From assembly GCA_947683625.1 (NCBI GenBank), contig CANTUR010000004.1:1-64000 (forward strand): DNA of 64,000 nt. Direction: 5' to 3'. Position 1 is the first letter of the stretch, and every line of letters starts with the position of its first letter. The notes beneath the pieces were generated by a model. That model had not been told where the DNA came from. It saw only the letters and a list, made by a program, of their open reading frames with translations, and searched no databases. Positions 44,715 to 56,154 of this stretch are shown piece after piece. The position numbers and the translations under genes are program-made. The DNA is from Mallotus nudiflorus. Taxonomy: Eukaryota; Streptophyta; Magnoliopsida; Malpighiales; Euphorbiaceae.

Positions 44715-46062
44715 CTTCTAAGTAAGAGAGATCAACTCGAAAATGACTATTTCTCATTATGCAATGCTCAATTGTATAGAGCCCCTCACCACTACATTTT
44801 CACTACACATCACATGTGCACCATTGGTCCCTAAAAGCCTCAATAATACTAAATGACATTGCCATCATGATTCCACTCAAGTCACGGGGCGACAAAGATA
44901 AGGTATTGTCACTTTTAATATTTACTCATGCATTCACCACACTCTTCTGACCAGATTCTATAACCCAAGTCCTAAAAGGGGGCGACTGAGTTATCAAAAG
45001 AATGCTAGACTCATTGACTGGAGTCTGTAACCTTAGTCATATAGGGGCATTCTCACTAAAGGAACCCTTAGCCTTTCACCCTGGCTCATCTCATATAGAT
45101 AAACCAATAGTAATATCCATTAGGATTCCACCAAGTTGTGCATGTTATCCCTATCCTAACACTATCCATCTTACCTGATATTCATCAAATGACATGACTC
45201 TCCCATTGTCTATCATCGAATGATGTTATAATGTCAATTTTCATAGAATGTTCATACACATTACCATGTGATTCACATATACTTTATATGAGACCGAAGC
45301 ATGGGGGATGATAAGGATCATGTACCTTAGATTAAATACTCTATGTAAACTAATAAATAATGACATCCCTCGATGATGGAACCTATGAGATGTCATCCAT
45401 TTTTCCTTATCAGATCAAATGAATGGGTTAGGAATCCAATAAGACTATGGACCTTTATGTTAGCAAAATCAAACTATAAACTATCAAATGATACTTTCAT
45501 GACTCCTAGTAAATATATCGAAAATTGATATATGGGTAAGAACTTGGGCTCTCTCTTATTGACATCGGTCCTATGCATACAAGTGCATGTGGGCCCTGGA
45601 CATCATTTGAATCCCAACAATTGACCTTTACATCGACATTGTATAGTTACCTAAAGAACATTTTAGTATCATTCCTCAATTTACTTTTTGGTTCTGACCA
45701 ACATAAATCAAAACAGCCTATTTTTAAGAGCGAAACCATAGTCCCTCGATTACTAAAGGTTCAAAACCTACCTAGGAAAGAGGCTAAATAACCTCATGGA
45801 GAAAGAAGGTTGGAAGCAAAAGCTTGCTTGTGATTGGTTTGTTTACTGTGTAGGAAAAACTAACTAGCTTTAATCATGCATACATAACATACATGTAAAT
45901 AAGCATGTACTAACCACTATTTCTTGCAGGAATAATCATCTTTCATCATAGGATTTTGCATCCACTCCATGCATACATGCTCACCCTTTTCTTTTGTAGG
46001 CACATGTTATGCATCATTCATTTAGCTAACCTTAATAAATGTATAGGAATCCTACATCCAAC
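44715..46062 (+). other. Leader of the Ogre-like element
   Basis: About 1.35 kb between primer site and gag. Ogre elements have a long leader, sometimes with an extra ORF1. Here I see no convincing ORF1: the 72-residue frame at 45573-45791 has no recognisable features. Confidence 0.6.
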
Positions 46063-47170
46063 ATGAATGACCAAGAAGATACTTCTCATCAGCATTTTGA
46101 ATATAGGCTAAGAGAGGGGATTAAAAAATTGCTCGCTGATGGTACTATAGCCAAAATCCTCTAAGCCTAAATCAAAGCCAAAAGTGCCCGAGATGCGAAT
46201 ATCACACCACTAAATAAAGCTTTTGCATATGTTCACCCAAGGGTAGATAAGGCAAAGGGAATTCCCCACATTCCAGTTCAAGCTAATGATGACGATGACT
46301 ACTACCAGGATCTTAAAAATGCATCAAAAGCTACAAAAATTACTAACATGACCAAGCTTGAATCAACAAGGGAGGTCAAATTATTAGCTAATAGAATAGC
46401 TCAGTTGGAATTCGCCTTCAAAGATAAAGGGACTTATTGCTCCAAAAGCTTTACTGACTTGGCACTATTCAAAGACGAGCCACTTCTAAATGATTTTAAA
46501 CTACCAAACTTTGCTAAGTTCGATGGAATAGGGGATCCAATGGTTCATCTAAGGCAATATGCTACCTTCATAGCTACTACAAAGCTTATAGAATCAAAGA
46601 TTGTTTGATTCTGCTTTACATCGTTAGAGGAAAGACTGAGGGCATGGTTCTTTAACCTTGAAGATAAAACCAAAAGCAATTAGCTACTGCTAACTCAGAA
46701 GTTTATCAAGCAGTATGAATATAACACTTAGCTAGACATCACTTGAAGAGATCTTAAGACCACAAAGCAAAAACCTAATGAACCTTTCTCTGATTATATC
46801 ATAAGATGGTGGGGAAAGGCAGTTAAAATAGGAAATCATCCTCTAGAGGATGAAAAAATAGAGCTAATAATCAAAGGGGCATTACCGCACTTTAGAAAAT
46901 AAATGATCTTTGCTCATTATCCTAACTTCAGAGCTCTCCATCAAGCTAGGATCAAAATTAAGGATGAGGAACCTCAGCAAGCTAAGAATACCTTCCGTTG
47001 CAACACCCAACCAAACATCCAAAACACCTTCACCTGAGCCATAGAAATAAACATGATACAACCTGACACCCATAATTCACCATCTATCAATGCCATCAGA
47101 CCACCAAGAAAGTTCTTAAACTTTAACCTTCCACTATCCAAAGTATTCCAAAGACTCCAATAAAAGAACC
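46063..47170 (+). pseudogene. gag (Ogre-like)
   Basis: The ATG at 46063 opens MNDQEDTSHQHFEYRLREGI. After one stop the longest open part (46348-46608) reads 'KLLANRIAQLEFAFKDKG', '..FKLPNFAKFDGIGDPMVHLRQYATFIATTKLIESKIV'. Then come 'FCFTSLEERLRAWFFNLEDKTK', 'FIKQYEYNT', 'LKTTKQKPNEPFSDYIIRW' and 'KIELIIKGALPHFRK'. These match Ogre gag (F..PKF..Y.G..DP..HL..Y......, A..WF..L....., ......FI.QY......R..L), with at least five stops. Confidence 0.82.
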
Positions 47171-48280
47171 TCCTACAGCCTCAAGAACCCATGCCTCTTC
47201 CAAACGCACTACCCCCTCAGATTAACTAAAACTTGTTTTGCCACTTTCACCAGATGCCCAGTCATACCACTAATACATGTAGAACCCTTAAGAATGCAAT
47301 CTAAGATCTCATTGACTCTAGGAAAATTGATGACCCAGAAAAATAGCCCAACATCAAGACCAATCCTCTCCTAAACTATCAAAACATGCCTCCACCAACC
47401 ATTAGCGTGATTTCATCCAATCTACTAGTAAACCTTATTGAACAATCAATCTAAAATGTCCAAGAAACCTAAATAAGCCCTCAGAAGATAAACTCTTGAG
47501 TCTCATTCTTGAACCTCATGACTTTAGCTATGATGAATAATGCCCTTCTACCTTTGAATATATTCCAATGCCCCAAAAATTCCTTCCTCACTTGATGATG
47601 CAAAAAAAAGTTAGGGATATAGCTCTCCCTATGAATGATGAAGTGATTGATTGCCTTTACCTATAAGAAGTAGACACAAATGAAAACCCTAGCAGTGACC
47701 ATGAAGTATGAGATTTACTAGGCCAACCATCTGGGAAGTTCGACTACAAAGTCAAGTACACAACACCTCCTGCTACCTACACATGCTTAGAAGACATAGT
47801 ACCCTCAGGATGGGGAGAAGAATTTGACAACAAAGATGAGGTGGTTAGTACTATTCAGCTTCAGAACCTACAATTCATAGGGATCGATATATAGTATAAC
47901 TCTGATGATCCTGAAATCATTGTCTAGGACCAGAACAACAATACAAAAATAGATAAGCAAGCAGTTAAGAAGCCCTCACCATCAATTAATCATGTAATTC
48001 ATAACGTGCGAGTATATTAACCTTTCGAGAAAGAAAAGGATCCCCTTAAAGGAAAAGAAGTAATAAGTGATCAAGCTCTAGTTAAAGAGGAAGACATTAT
48101 CCTTAAATAGCTTAAGAAGACTTAGGCACAAGCTAGTATTAGGGATATACTCATGGCCTCCAAGAAGCATAGGGATGCCCTTATTAGAGCACTAGATGAG
48201 GCAAATATTTCCACTAATGCCTCACCTTATAAGATGATAGCCTCTCTAATGAAAGCCCCCTCCAATACAACCACCTTTTC
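47171..48280 (+). pseudogene. Degraded gag-protease linker (Ogre-like)
   Basis: Colinear with the proline- and glutamine-rich C-terminal gag region of Ogre elements. Only scattered words are readable (for example 'QPQEPMPLPNALPPQIN' near 47175 and 'VKYTTPPATYTCLEDIVPSGWGEEFDNKDEVV' around 47750-47845 in mixed frames). Stops are too frequent to define borders. Confidence 0.5.
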
Positions 48281-48890
48281 ATATGAAGATTTGCCCCTCT
48301 AGGGAAGGGTCCACAACCATCCTTTTTTCATACAAGCAATTGTCATATCTAAGAAGACTCCATATGTTATGGTGGATAATATATCTGCCATTAATGTTTA
48401 CCTTATAAGTTTCTACATAATTTTAGGGTGAATGTTGAAAACTTGGAAGAATCCAATTTGGTCATACAAGCCTATGATGATTCAAAGAAGACAATTATTG
48501 GTACTTTCAAAGCAGTAGTCATAGTGGGGGATATCGAATCAATAATAGAATTTACTATCTTAGACATCCCTTTAACTTTTGCCCTACTACTAGGAAGACT
48601 TTAGTTCCACCCACTAAGGGTATACCCTCCACTGTGCATCAGAAGATCAAGTTCCCTCTGAATGGAAAGGTTGTTACCATCCCAGCTGAAATAAATAACA
48701 TTATTGCCTGTCTAAATGTGGTCCTATCGAGATTCTGGGTTTCTGTAATCAGTGACAGTCATGTCGATCCTAAAGTTACTATTATGATGAAAAAGATGCA
48801 ATATCTACCTAGAACAAGATTAGGAGGAAGGAACATTAGGGTCATAGAATTCCCTGACTTCTAAGGATAGACTAACATATATGGTTTAGG
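48281..48890 (+). pseudogene. Aspartic protease (Ogre-like)
   Basis: In successive frames: 'FFIQAIVISKKTPYVMVDNISAINVY' (the active-site loop; D of VDNGSA kept but G and S changed to I and S), 'VENLEESNLVIQAYDDSKKTIIGTFKAVVIVGDIESIIEFTILDIPLTFALLLGR', and 'VHQKIKFPLNGKVVTIPAE' in the open frame 48634-48864. The LLGR motif and the 'PSTLHQK.KF....KVV.I' ending are Ogre-protease hallmarks. At least two frameshifts separate the three parts. Confidence 0.8.
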
Positions 48891-49429
48891 GTATGATCCT
48901 GAAAAGGATACTGGGGCTAAGAAGTCGATCTCTTTTGTGGCTGAAAGCTCAACCCAAGTCTACCAAGGATAAGCTAAGAAGTGGGTAAGCAACGAATTTG
49001 AGAAATGAGGGTTTGAGAACTTCAATGACACCTTGAAAGGAAAGAACTCACTAGACATGGTCATTGAGACTGACATCAATGAGCTGATGAGAAATTTGGA
49101 GCTAGAATTTAGGAGTGAGACTATCAATTATGCTCAAGCTACTACCATCCTTGAATCAAGCATCGATGACATCCTAGTTTGAAGACATTACTGATGATGA
49201 TCTCTGTACTTTTTCTTTGTTTGAAACTGATGATGTAATAAACTCTAAAGTTAATGAAATGAAGTCAGATTTTGCTTACTTGTTTGATGTCTTTCCTAAT
49301 GGTAGTGTGCATTGCATTAATAAAAACATTAGCACATTTGACATTCATTCCATATGCACTAAATCATCTAACATTGGAACTGAATCTGAACCATACATTT
49401 TGCATATTTTGAAAGATGCTACCCCTTAA

Positions 49430-50547
49430 GAGAGGAGGGAAATTGAAAAAATATTAATAAAATATTCAAAAGTATTTTCCTGGACATATGATGATATACT
49501 TGGTATTAACAAAGACATTGCTCAACACTTTATTCCCACTAAAGATAGGTGCAAATCGGTAAAGCAGAAACTGAGAAGACTCATACCAGAATGGGCCCGA
49601 TTAGTGAAAGAAGACATCAAGAAGCATATCAAGGCAAAATTCCTAGAGGTAGTAGATTATCCAGAATGGTTAGCAAATGTGGTGCTAGTACCGAAGAAAG
49701 ATGGAAGGGTTAGAATCTGCGTCGACTATAGAGATCTAAACAAGGCCTGCCCGAAAGATGATTTCCCACTACCTCACATAGATATACTAGTTAACAGCAC
49801 CGCCACATGTACAATATACTCCTTCATGGATGGATTCTCAAGGTACAATCAAATCTTAATGGCCATTATCAATAAAGCAAAGATAGCTTCATAATGGAAT
49901 GAGGTACTTATTAATATAGAGTAATGCCCTTTAGACTAAAGAATGTGAGAGTGACTTACTAGAGAATGGCAACCGCAATGTTCCATGACATGATACATAA
50001 AAAAGTAGAGGTGTACGCCAATGACATGATGGTCAAGTTAAAAAATAGGGAAGAACACCGGTTAGACCTTGAAAAATTCCTCAAAAGAGTCAAAACGTAC
50101 AGTCTCAGGCTTAATCTAAAGAAATGTGTATTCGGGGTCACTTCAAGAAAGATGCTAGGGTATATTGTCCATCAGAATGGGATTGAAATAGATCTAGACA
50201 AAGCAAAAGAGGTCAAAGAGATTCCAATGCCAAGAACAGAGAAAGAAATTAGAAGATTTCTAGGAAAACTACAATTTATCAATAGATTTATCACCAAGTT
50301 GATCGTAGTGTATAAATTGATATTTAAGCTACTTATAAAAGATCAGCCAGTTAAATGGAATGAACAGTGTCAGCTAGCATTAGACAAGATCATGAACTAC
50401 CTAGCTAACCCACTAGTTTTAAGACCACCTAAACTAGTAATTGGTGCAATGTTAGCCCAAGTGGGAGAAATAAAAGCAAAATGCATAGTCTACTACTTAA
50501 GCAAGAAGATGCTACCGTATGAGGAGAAGTACATCCAAGTTGAATAG
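49430..50547 (+). pseudogene. Reverse transcriptase (Ogre-like)
   Basis: The best-preserved part of this element. 'FSWTYDDILGINKDIAQHFIPT' leads into 49604-49894: 'YPEWLANVVLVPKKDGRVRICVDYRDLNKACPKDDFPLPHIDILVNSTA..YSFMDGFSRYNQI', a classic Tat-group RT. After a gap with stops, 49966-50547 (193 residues) gives 'HKKVEVYANDMMVKLKNREEH' (YVDD is YAND, first aspartate lost), the 'NLKKCVFGVTSRKMLGYIV..GIEIDLDKAKEV' thumb and connection. There is an internal deletion between 'RPPK' and 'LVIGAMLAQ', where about 10 residues of the RNase H start are missing. Confidence 0.9.
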
Positions 50548-51240
50548 ATATGCCTAATAATGGTATGGGTAATGAAAAAACTTAGACATTACTTTCAGTC
50601 CTACAGAATTCAGGCTATGTCTAAAATGGACCCAATGAAGTACCTCTACGAAGCTCCCTCTATAGTGAGAAAACTTGCCAAGTGGCTTATGCTGCTAACA
50701 GAATTCAATGTGTAGTATCTAACTAAAAAGGCAGTAAAAGGAAGAGTAGTGGCTAAATTTCTAGCTTTTAACCCATCCCAAACTTAGAAAAATCCAACTA
50801 GACTTCCCAAACGACCTTAATTCAGCCATCAAAATCCAAGGACGGCGCATGTACTTTGATAGAGTAGTCAATCAGTTTAGTGCAGGAGTTAGTGTCATAT
50901 TACAATCCTCAGAAGATGAAGAGTACCAATGGCCAAAAAGCTCAAATTCAGAGTCACAAACAATGAAGCAAAATACGAGGCATGCACACTCGGAATAGAA
51001 GCACTAATATCCTTGGATGTTATATAAGTCTAAATCTTTGGAGATTCCATGCTAGTAATCAACTATGCCATGGAAGACTGGGAATTGAAAGAGCAACACT
51101 TAAAGCCTAACCTGGATCCCTTGAGGCTACTTACCATGTCCTTCTAAAAATGCAAATTCATTCATCTCCCTAGGAATCACAATCAGATGGTAGATGCACT
51201 TGCTTCCCTAGCATTAGTGTGGGAAGGACCATCCAAAATG
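50548..51240 (+). pseudogene. RNase H region (Ogre-like, includes extra RNase H)
   Basis: After the stop at 50545 the text continues 'ICLIMVWVMKKLRHYFQSY', 'KMDPMKYLYEAPSIVRKLAKWLMLLTEFNV', the first RNase H end typical of Ogre (MDP.KY..E.P.L.GR.ARW...L.EFD). A second RNase H follows: 'WMMYFDRVVNQFSAGVSVIL'-like text near 50845-50900, 'NNEAKYEACTLGIEAL' near 50960-51005, then 'NQMVDALASLAL' near 51180-51215. All are in shifting frames. Confidence 0.72.
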
Positions 51241-51964
51241 CCCATAAAGCCTTAAATCCTACTCAGATTGGGACAACCTTGTTATAAGAATTATAGAATA
51301 ACAAAGATAGAAACAGTTAAAAAACCTTAGTTCTATGACATCCAGAGATATATAAGGAATGAGCCTATCCTGATCAGACAGATGAAAGAGACAAAGCAAT
51401 CATTCTATAATTAGCATCAAAATTCATATCATACCAGGATGTGCTATACAGAAGAACCTCAGATCATTTACAACTCTGATGTCTAGATGAAACTAAGGCT
51501 GCAAGGCAATAGAAGAAGTACATAAGGGTGTTTATGGTTCACACATGAATGGAGTAATCCTAGCTAAGAAACTAATCAGACAAGGATTCTTTTAGATAAC
51601 GATGATAGAAGACTATATCAAATTGGTGAAGAAATACCACAAGTGTCAGATCCACGGGAATATCAACCACCTTCCCTTAATAGAATTGCATTATATATCC
51701 TCTTCATGGCCCTTCTCAGCATAAGGACTAGACATAATTGGGAAAATCCACCCGACAACCTCGAACGGACATAGGTTCATCTTAGTGGAAGTGGATTACT
51801 TCATAAAGTGGGTTATCATTCATAAGGATAGGAGCTAAGAAAGTGACCAAATTCATCAAAATAAATATGTTATGTCGATATGGGATCCCCCATCACATCA
51901 TCTCTGACAACGGTGTCCAATTTCAAGGGGAAGTTAGAGAGCTGCTAAGGAATTATAAGTAAAG
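51241..51964 (+). pseudogene. Integrase N-terminal part (Ogre-like), truncated
   Basis: Readable words in mixed frames: 'VHKGVYGSHMNGVILAKKLIRQGFF' around 51520-51590 and 'KYHKCQIHGNINHLP' (zinc-binding C..C) near 51630-51670. 'SSWPFSA.GLDIIGKIHPTTSNGHRFILVEVDYFIKWV' near 51698-51812 is the first catalytic D region. 'RYGIPHHIISDNGVQFQGEV' follows near 51876-51930, with the second catalytic D present. The sequence then meets copia text at about 51965, losing the glutamate region and everything downstream. Confidence 0.78.
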
Positions 51965-53117
51965 CATCATAAATCTTCTCCTTACCGATAAGCATATCAC
52001 TAATAGTAGTTGATCATAAGCAGTTGAGAAGGTGACAAGCATATACAATAGCCTTAGCCTAAAATTCGTTATCCAACTTAGCATTAGAAAACATACACTG
52101 AACCTTCTCTAGCAATGTCTAGTTCACTTGCTCTGCAACCCCATTTTATTGTGGTGTATATCTAAGGGTGAAGTGTTAGACAATACCTTCATCTTCACAG
52201 ACTTTAATAATGGATTATTTTTTAACTCTCCACCGTTGTCTATATAGAGATGTTTGACTTTTTTTCCTATTTAAGTCTCCACCATCTCTTTCTATTTAAG
52301 GAAAATTCCCAACATCTTATCCTTCATTTTCATTGTATATATCTAAACTCTCTGGGAAAAATCATCAACAAAGGTGATATAATAGTGTTTTCCTCCCAAT
52401 GAAGCTATTTTGGAAGGCCCCCACACATCCGAATGAACATAATCCAAAATACCCTTAGTATCATGGATTGTTGTTCCAAATTTCACCCTTGTCTTCTTCC
52501 CTTTAATGCAATGATCATAAAAATCCAATTTGTAAGCCTGTGCTCCTTTCAATAATCCTTTATCTATTACCAATTTTAAGGATTTTTCTCTAATATGCCT
52601 TAAGCGCATATGTCATAACCTGGTTGCTTCTGACTCCTGATCATCAGTAGAAGTTGCCACTACTGATGTCCCAATAATTGTACTACCTAGAAAGTAGTAC
52701 ACACTATTTCTTTTCTAAATTCCCTTCATTATAACAAGTGCACCAGAGATGATTCTCATTATTCTATCTTTCACCCTTACTTTGAAACCTTTTAACTTTA
52801 AGGTTCCCATAGAGATGAGATTTTTCAAATTTAGCACACCTATTAATGTTCTAGTTGATCCATCTTGATTTCTCAAGCAAATTAAACCAATGCCATGTGT
52901 GACAAGAGAGACATTATTTGTTTTGTAGACAATTTCACCTTTTAGTTCTTTAAAACTAAAGAACCATTCTTGATAGGGGGTCATATGGTAGCTATAAGTT
53001 GAATCTAATAACCAAGAACTAGAATAACTAGTTGATGGTGTAGCAGCATTTGAAAGGTCTGAATCTACATCATCATACTCAGCTACATTTGAATTTGAAT
53101 TTAAGAAATCAAAATGG
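51965..53117 (-). mobile_element. Ty1/copia fragment (protease to integrase core), Tork-like
   Basis: Minus-strand block of the same family as the plus-strand copy that follows. Protease/pre-integrase is at 52715-53117 and integrase N-terminus at 52343-52609. The integrase core end, 'TLLEKVQCMFSNAKLD..KAIVYACHLLNCL', sits at about 52010-52110 in a mutated frame. It ends at 51965 against the Ogre-like element. Orientation and order suggest it is the 5' part of the copia element whose 3' half is at 41164-42745, about 1 kb of pol having been lost between them. Confidence 0.78.
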
Positions 53118-53137
53118 ATCAACCAGAACCTTAGCAA
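52343..53137 (-). pseudogene. copia protease, pre-integrase and integrase N-terminus
   Basis: 52715-53137: 'SSSWLLDSTYSYHMTPYQEWFFSFKELKGEIVYKTNN', the copia aspartic protease active site (family W.LDSG.S.HM; here LDST, glycine/serine lost). 'HGIGLICLRNQDGSTRTLIGVLNLKNLISMGTLKLKGFKVRVKDRIMRIISGALVIMKG' follows. 52343-52609: 'MRLRHIREKSLKLVIDKGLLKGAQ..CIKGKKTRVKFGTTIHDTKGILDYVHSDVWGPSKIASLGGKHYYITFVDDFSQRV', holding the H..C..C zinc region (second part) and the first catalytic D (HSDVWGP). The two segments are separated by a short broken stretch. Confidence 0.86.
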
Positions 53138-53179
53138 GTGTTCATTATGTACCAGATTTAATGAAGAATCTCATCTCTG

Positions 53180-54118
53180 TGGGAACCTTAGAGTTAAAGG
53201 TTTCAAAGTAAGGGCAAAAGATGGGATAATGAGAATCATCTCTTATGTAATTATGATAATGAAGGGGATTTGAAAAAGCAATAATATGTATTACTTTCTG
53301 GGTAGCACAATTGTTGGGAAAAAAGTAGTGGTAGCTTTTACTAATAATCTAGAGTCATAAGCAACCAGGCTATGACATATGCGGTTAGGGTATACTGGAG
53401 AAACATCCTTGAAATTACTGATAGATCAAGAATTATTAAAAGGAGCACGAGCTTTCACATTGGATTTTTGTGAGCATTGCATCAAAGGGAAGAAGACAAA
53501 GGAAAAATTTAGAATAACAATCCATGATACTGAGGGTATTTTAGATTATGTTCATTCAGATGTGTAGGGGCCTTCCAAAATAGCTTCATTTAAAGGAAAA
53601 TAATATTATGTCACCTTTGTTGATGATTTTTCTTAAAGATTTTGAGTGTATACAATGAAGATGAAGAATGAGGTGTCGGGAATTTTCCACAAATGGAAAA
53701 GGATGGGGGAGACTCAAACAGGCAAAAAAAGTCAAACTTCTCCAAACAACAGGGTGGAGAGTTAAAAAATGATCCATTTTTTAAAGTCTATAAAGATGAA
53801 GGTATTTTCGGACACTTTACCATCAGATATACACCACAACAAAATGGGGTTACAGAGAAAATGAATCAAACATTGTTAGAGAAGGTTCAATGTATATTTT
53901 CCAATGCTAGGTTGGGTAAAGAATTTTGGGCTAAGGCTGTAGGATATGCTTGTCACCTTGTCAACTGCTTACCATCGACTGCTATTGGTGGTAAAACGCC
54001 ATTGGAGAAATGGTTTGGAAAACCTCCTATAGATTGTGATTCCTTACAAGTGTTTGGTTCCACTATATATTACCATGAGCAAAGAAGACAATCTTTATAC
54101 GGATCATATATGGTGTAA
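53180..54118 (+). pseudogene. copia integrase (plus-strand copy)
   Basis: 53379-53567: 'MRLGYTGETSLKLLIDQELLKGARAF..CEHCIKGKKTKEKFRITIHDTEGILDYVHSDV'; the zinc-binding H is lost (RLGYTG for RLGHTG) and the first catalytic D is present. After a stop comes 'GPSKIASFKGK', 'YYVTFVDDFS'. 53693-54118: a shifted stretch, then 'FTIRYTPQQNGVTEKMNQTLLEKVQCIFSNARLGKEFWAKAVGYACHLVNCLPSTAIGGKTPLEKWFGKPP', with the catalytic E region as TEKMNQTL (usually AERMNRTL). A second catalytic D region (LRSDNGGE) is lost in the frameshifted part near 53700-53800. Confidence 0.86.
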
Positions 54119-55500
54119 AAGGCTATTGTCTTTGGTTTTCAAAAGTAAAGAAAGTAATCTTTAGCATGGATGTTACCTTTGATGAATCTACCATGTTAAG
54201 AAAGGTGACTTCTGAAAATATAAAGCAAAAAGATGGTACTCCCAAACAAGTGGAGTTTGATGGTAAAAGAATTGTCCCAACCAATGAAAAAACTATTGAT
54301 GACTCTCCTATAGTAGAAAAAGAGTCAAATAAAGAAGAGGTTCTAATCCAAGAACCTCCATAACCAAATAAGGATGAGATTTAAACCTAAGAACCTCCAA
54401 AGCAACATGAATCAATTAGATTAAGGAAGGGGAAAAGGACCATTAGACAACCTGCTCGATATGCTAATATGGTCGCTTCTGCATCACCAATTGCAAATGA
54501 TGAAATTTCTACCACTTACAATGAAGTAGTCCAAAGTTTAAAATAGGATAAGTAGAGGATTGCCATGAATGAAGAAATGCAATCCCTTTAGAAAAATCAT
54601 ACATGGAAACTAGCTAGTCTTCCGAAGGGAAAGAAGGCAATTAGGTGCAAATGGGTATATACAAAGAAAGAGGGATTTCCTAACAAAGATAATGTTTGCT
54701 ACAAAGCAAGATTGGTGGTTAAAGGTTGTGCTCAAATGAAGGGAGTTTATTATAATGAAGTATTTTCTCAAGTTGTAAAGCATTCCTCCAATAGAATTTT
54801 GTTGGCTTTGGTAGCACAATTGGATTTGGAACTAGTTCAGATGAATGTAAAAACTACATTTTTACATGGATACTTAGATAAGGAAATATATATGACTTAG
54901 CCAGATGGATTCAAAGTTAATGGAAAAGAGAAGATGGTATGTAAATTGGAAAAATCATTATATAGATTGAACTAATCTCCAAGGCAATGGTACAAGTGAC
55001 TTGACAAGTTTATAATAGGGCGAAAGTACACGAGAAGCAAATATGATCATTGTGTGTATTTATGCAAGCTATAAAATAGATCCTTTTTATATCTTCTTCT
55101 TTATGTTGATGATATGTTGATAGCTTCTAGGAGTTAGACAGAAATTGAGAAATTAAAGACTTAATTGAATAGGGAGTTTGAGATAAAGGATCTTGGTTAA
55201 TCAAAGAAGATTCTCGGCATGGAATATCCAAAGATAGAAAATTGGCGAGGCTTTGTTTATCTCAGAAAGAATACCTGAGGAAGATATTAAAACATTTTGC
55301 ATGAATGAGAAGTCAAAACTAGTTGGTACACCACTTACTCCTTATTTCAAACTTAGTGCATCCATGTCACCAAAGAATGATGCAGAATGGGAATACATGT
55401 CAAAGGTATCGTATACAAGTGCTATTGGTTGCTTAATATATGTAATGATATGTATGAGACCAGATATTTCATAGGTAGTTGGGGTTATGAGTAGGTACAT
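54119..55500 (+). pseudogene. copia reverse transcriptase (plus-strand copy)
   Basis: Readable in order: the linker 'RLRKGKRTIRQPARYANMVA' near 54420-54480; 'WKLASLPKGKKAIRCKWVYTKKEG'; 'ARLVVKGCAQMKGVYYNEVFSQVVKHSSNRILLALVAQLDLELVQMNVKTTFLHGYLDKEIYMT' (54712-54900), where the catalytic D of 'QMDVKTAFLHG' is N; and 'QWYK'. Then comes 'FLYLLLYVDDMLIASRS' near 55082-55130, with YVDD intact. 'EIEKLKT' and 'MNEKSKLVGTPLTPYFKLSASMSPKNDAEWEYMSKVSYTSAIGCLIYVMICMRPDIS' (55253-55474) end the domain. Tork-like by resemblance to Tnt1-type RT. Confidence 0.87.
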
Positions 55501-56000
55501 GCATGATCCTAGAAAGGAGCATTGGTAAGCTGTGAATGGATTTTACTGTATATTCTTAACACCGTAGATGCTGGTTTGGTATTTCAGCAAGATAGGCAAA
55601 ATGGTCATTGTATAGTTAGGCATTGTGATTCTGACTATGCTGGCAATTTGGATAAACGTCGATCAATTACTCATTATGTTTTTACACTTTCAAAGGCGCC
55701 AGTCAATTGGAAGTCCACCTTACAATTAATAATTATTTTGTCTACTATAGAGGCAGAGTATATGGCAATTACAGAGGCTGTGAATGAGGCAATTTGGCTT
55801 CAAGGGTTGCTTGGTGAATTAGGAATGGAGCAAAAGCGCATCAAAGTGCATTGTGATAGTCAGAGTGCTATTCATTTAGCAAATAACCAGGTTTATCATG
55901 CAAGGACAAAGCATATCGATGTTTGATATTACTTTGTATAGGAGATTCTAGAAGAAGGTCGAGTTATAATCTAGAAGATTCGAATCACTAAGAATCCTAC
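55501..56000 (+). pseudogene. copia RNase H (plus-strand copy)
   Basis: The open segment 55522-55926 shows 'VRHCDSDYAGNLDKRRSITHYVFTLSKAPVNWKSTLQ' (D of DSDYAG present), 'STIEAEYMAITEAVNEAIWLQGLLGELGMEQKRIKVHCDSQSAIHLANNQVYHARTKHIDV' (E and D present). The catalytic D-E-D set is complete; the frame is closed by a stop just before 'YYF'. This is one of the least damaged domains in the window. Confidence 0.9.
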
Positions 56001-56154
56001 TGATATGATGACAAAAGTGGTAACTGCAGTCAAGTTTAAACATTGTTTACACTTTATCGATATTGTTAACAATTGAAAATTGGAATTTGCAGACATTACT
56101 GAAGATTGGATTCGTGAGAAAATTGTGTCGAATTTTGTCAAGGTGGAGATTTGT

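Larger units (their letters stand above)
42846..51964 (+). mobile_element. Ogre-like (Tat group) Ty3/gypsy element, 3' end missing
   Basis: Plus strand: 5' LTR to 44695, primer site 44697-44714, long leader 44715-46062, gag 46063-47170, protease about 48280-48880, RT 49430-50547, RNase H 50548-51240, integrase to 51964. There it stops abruptly against minus-strand copia sequence, with no polypurine tract or 3' LTR. Primer type (tRNA-Arg-like), LTR length and protein motifs point to the Ogre branch of the Tat group. Only gag, RT and protease ends keep frames over 60 residues. Confidence 0.82.
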
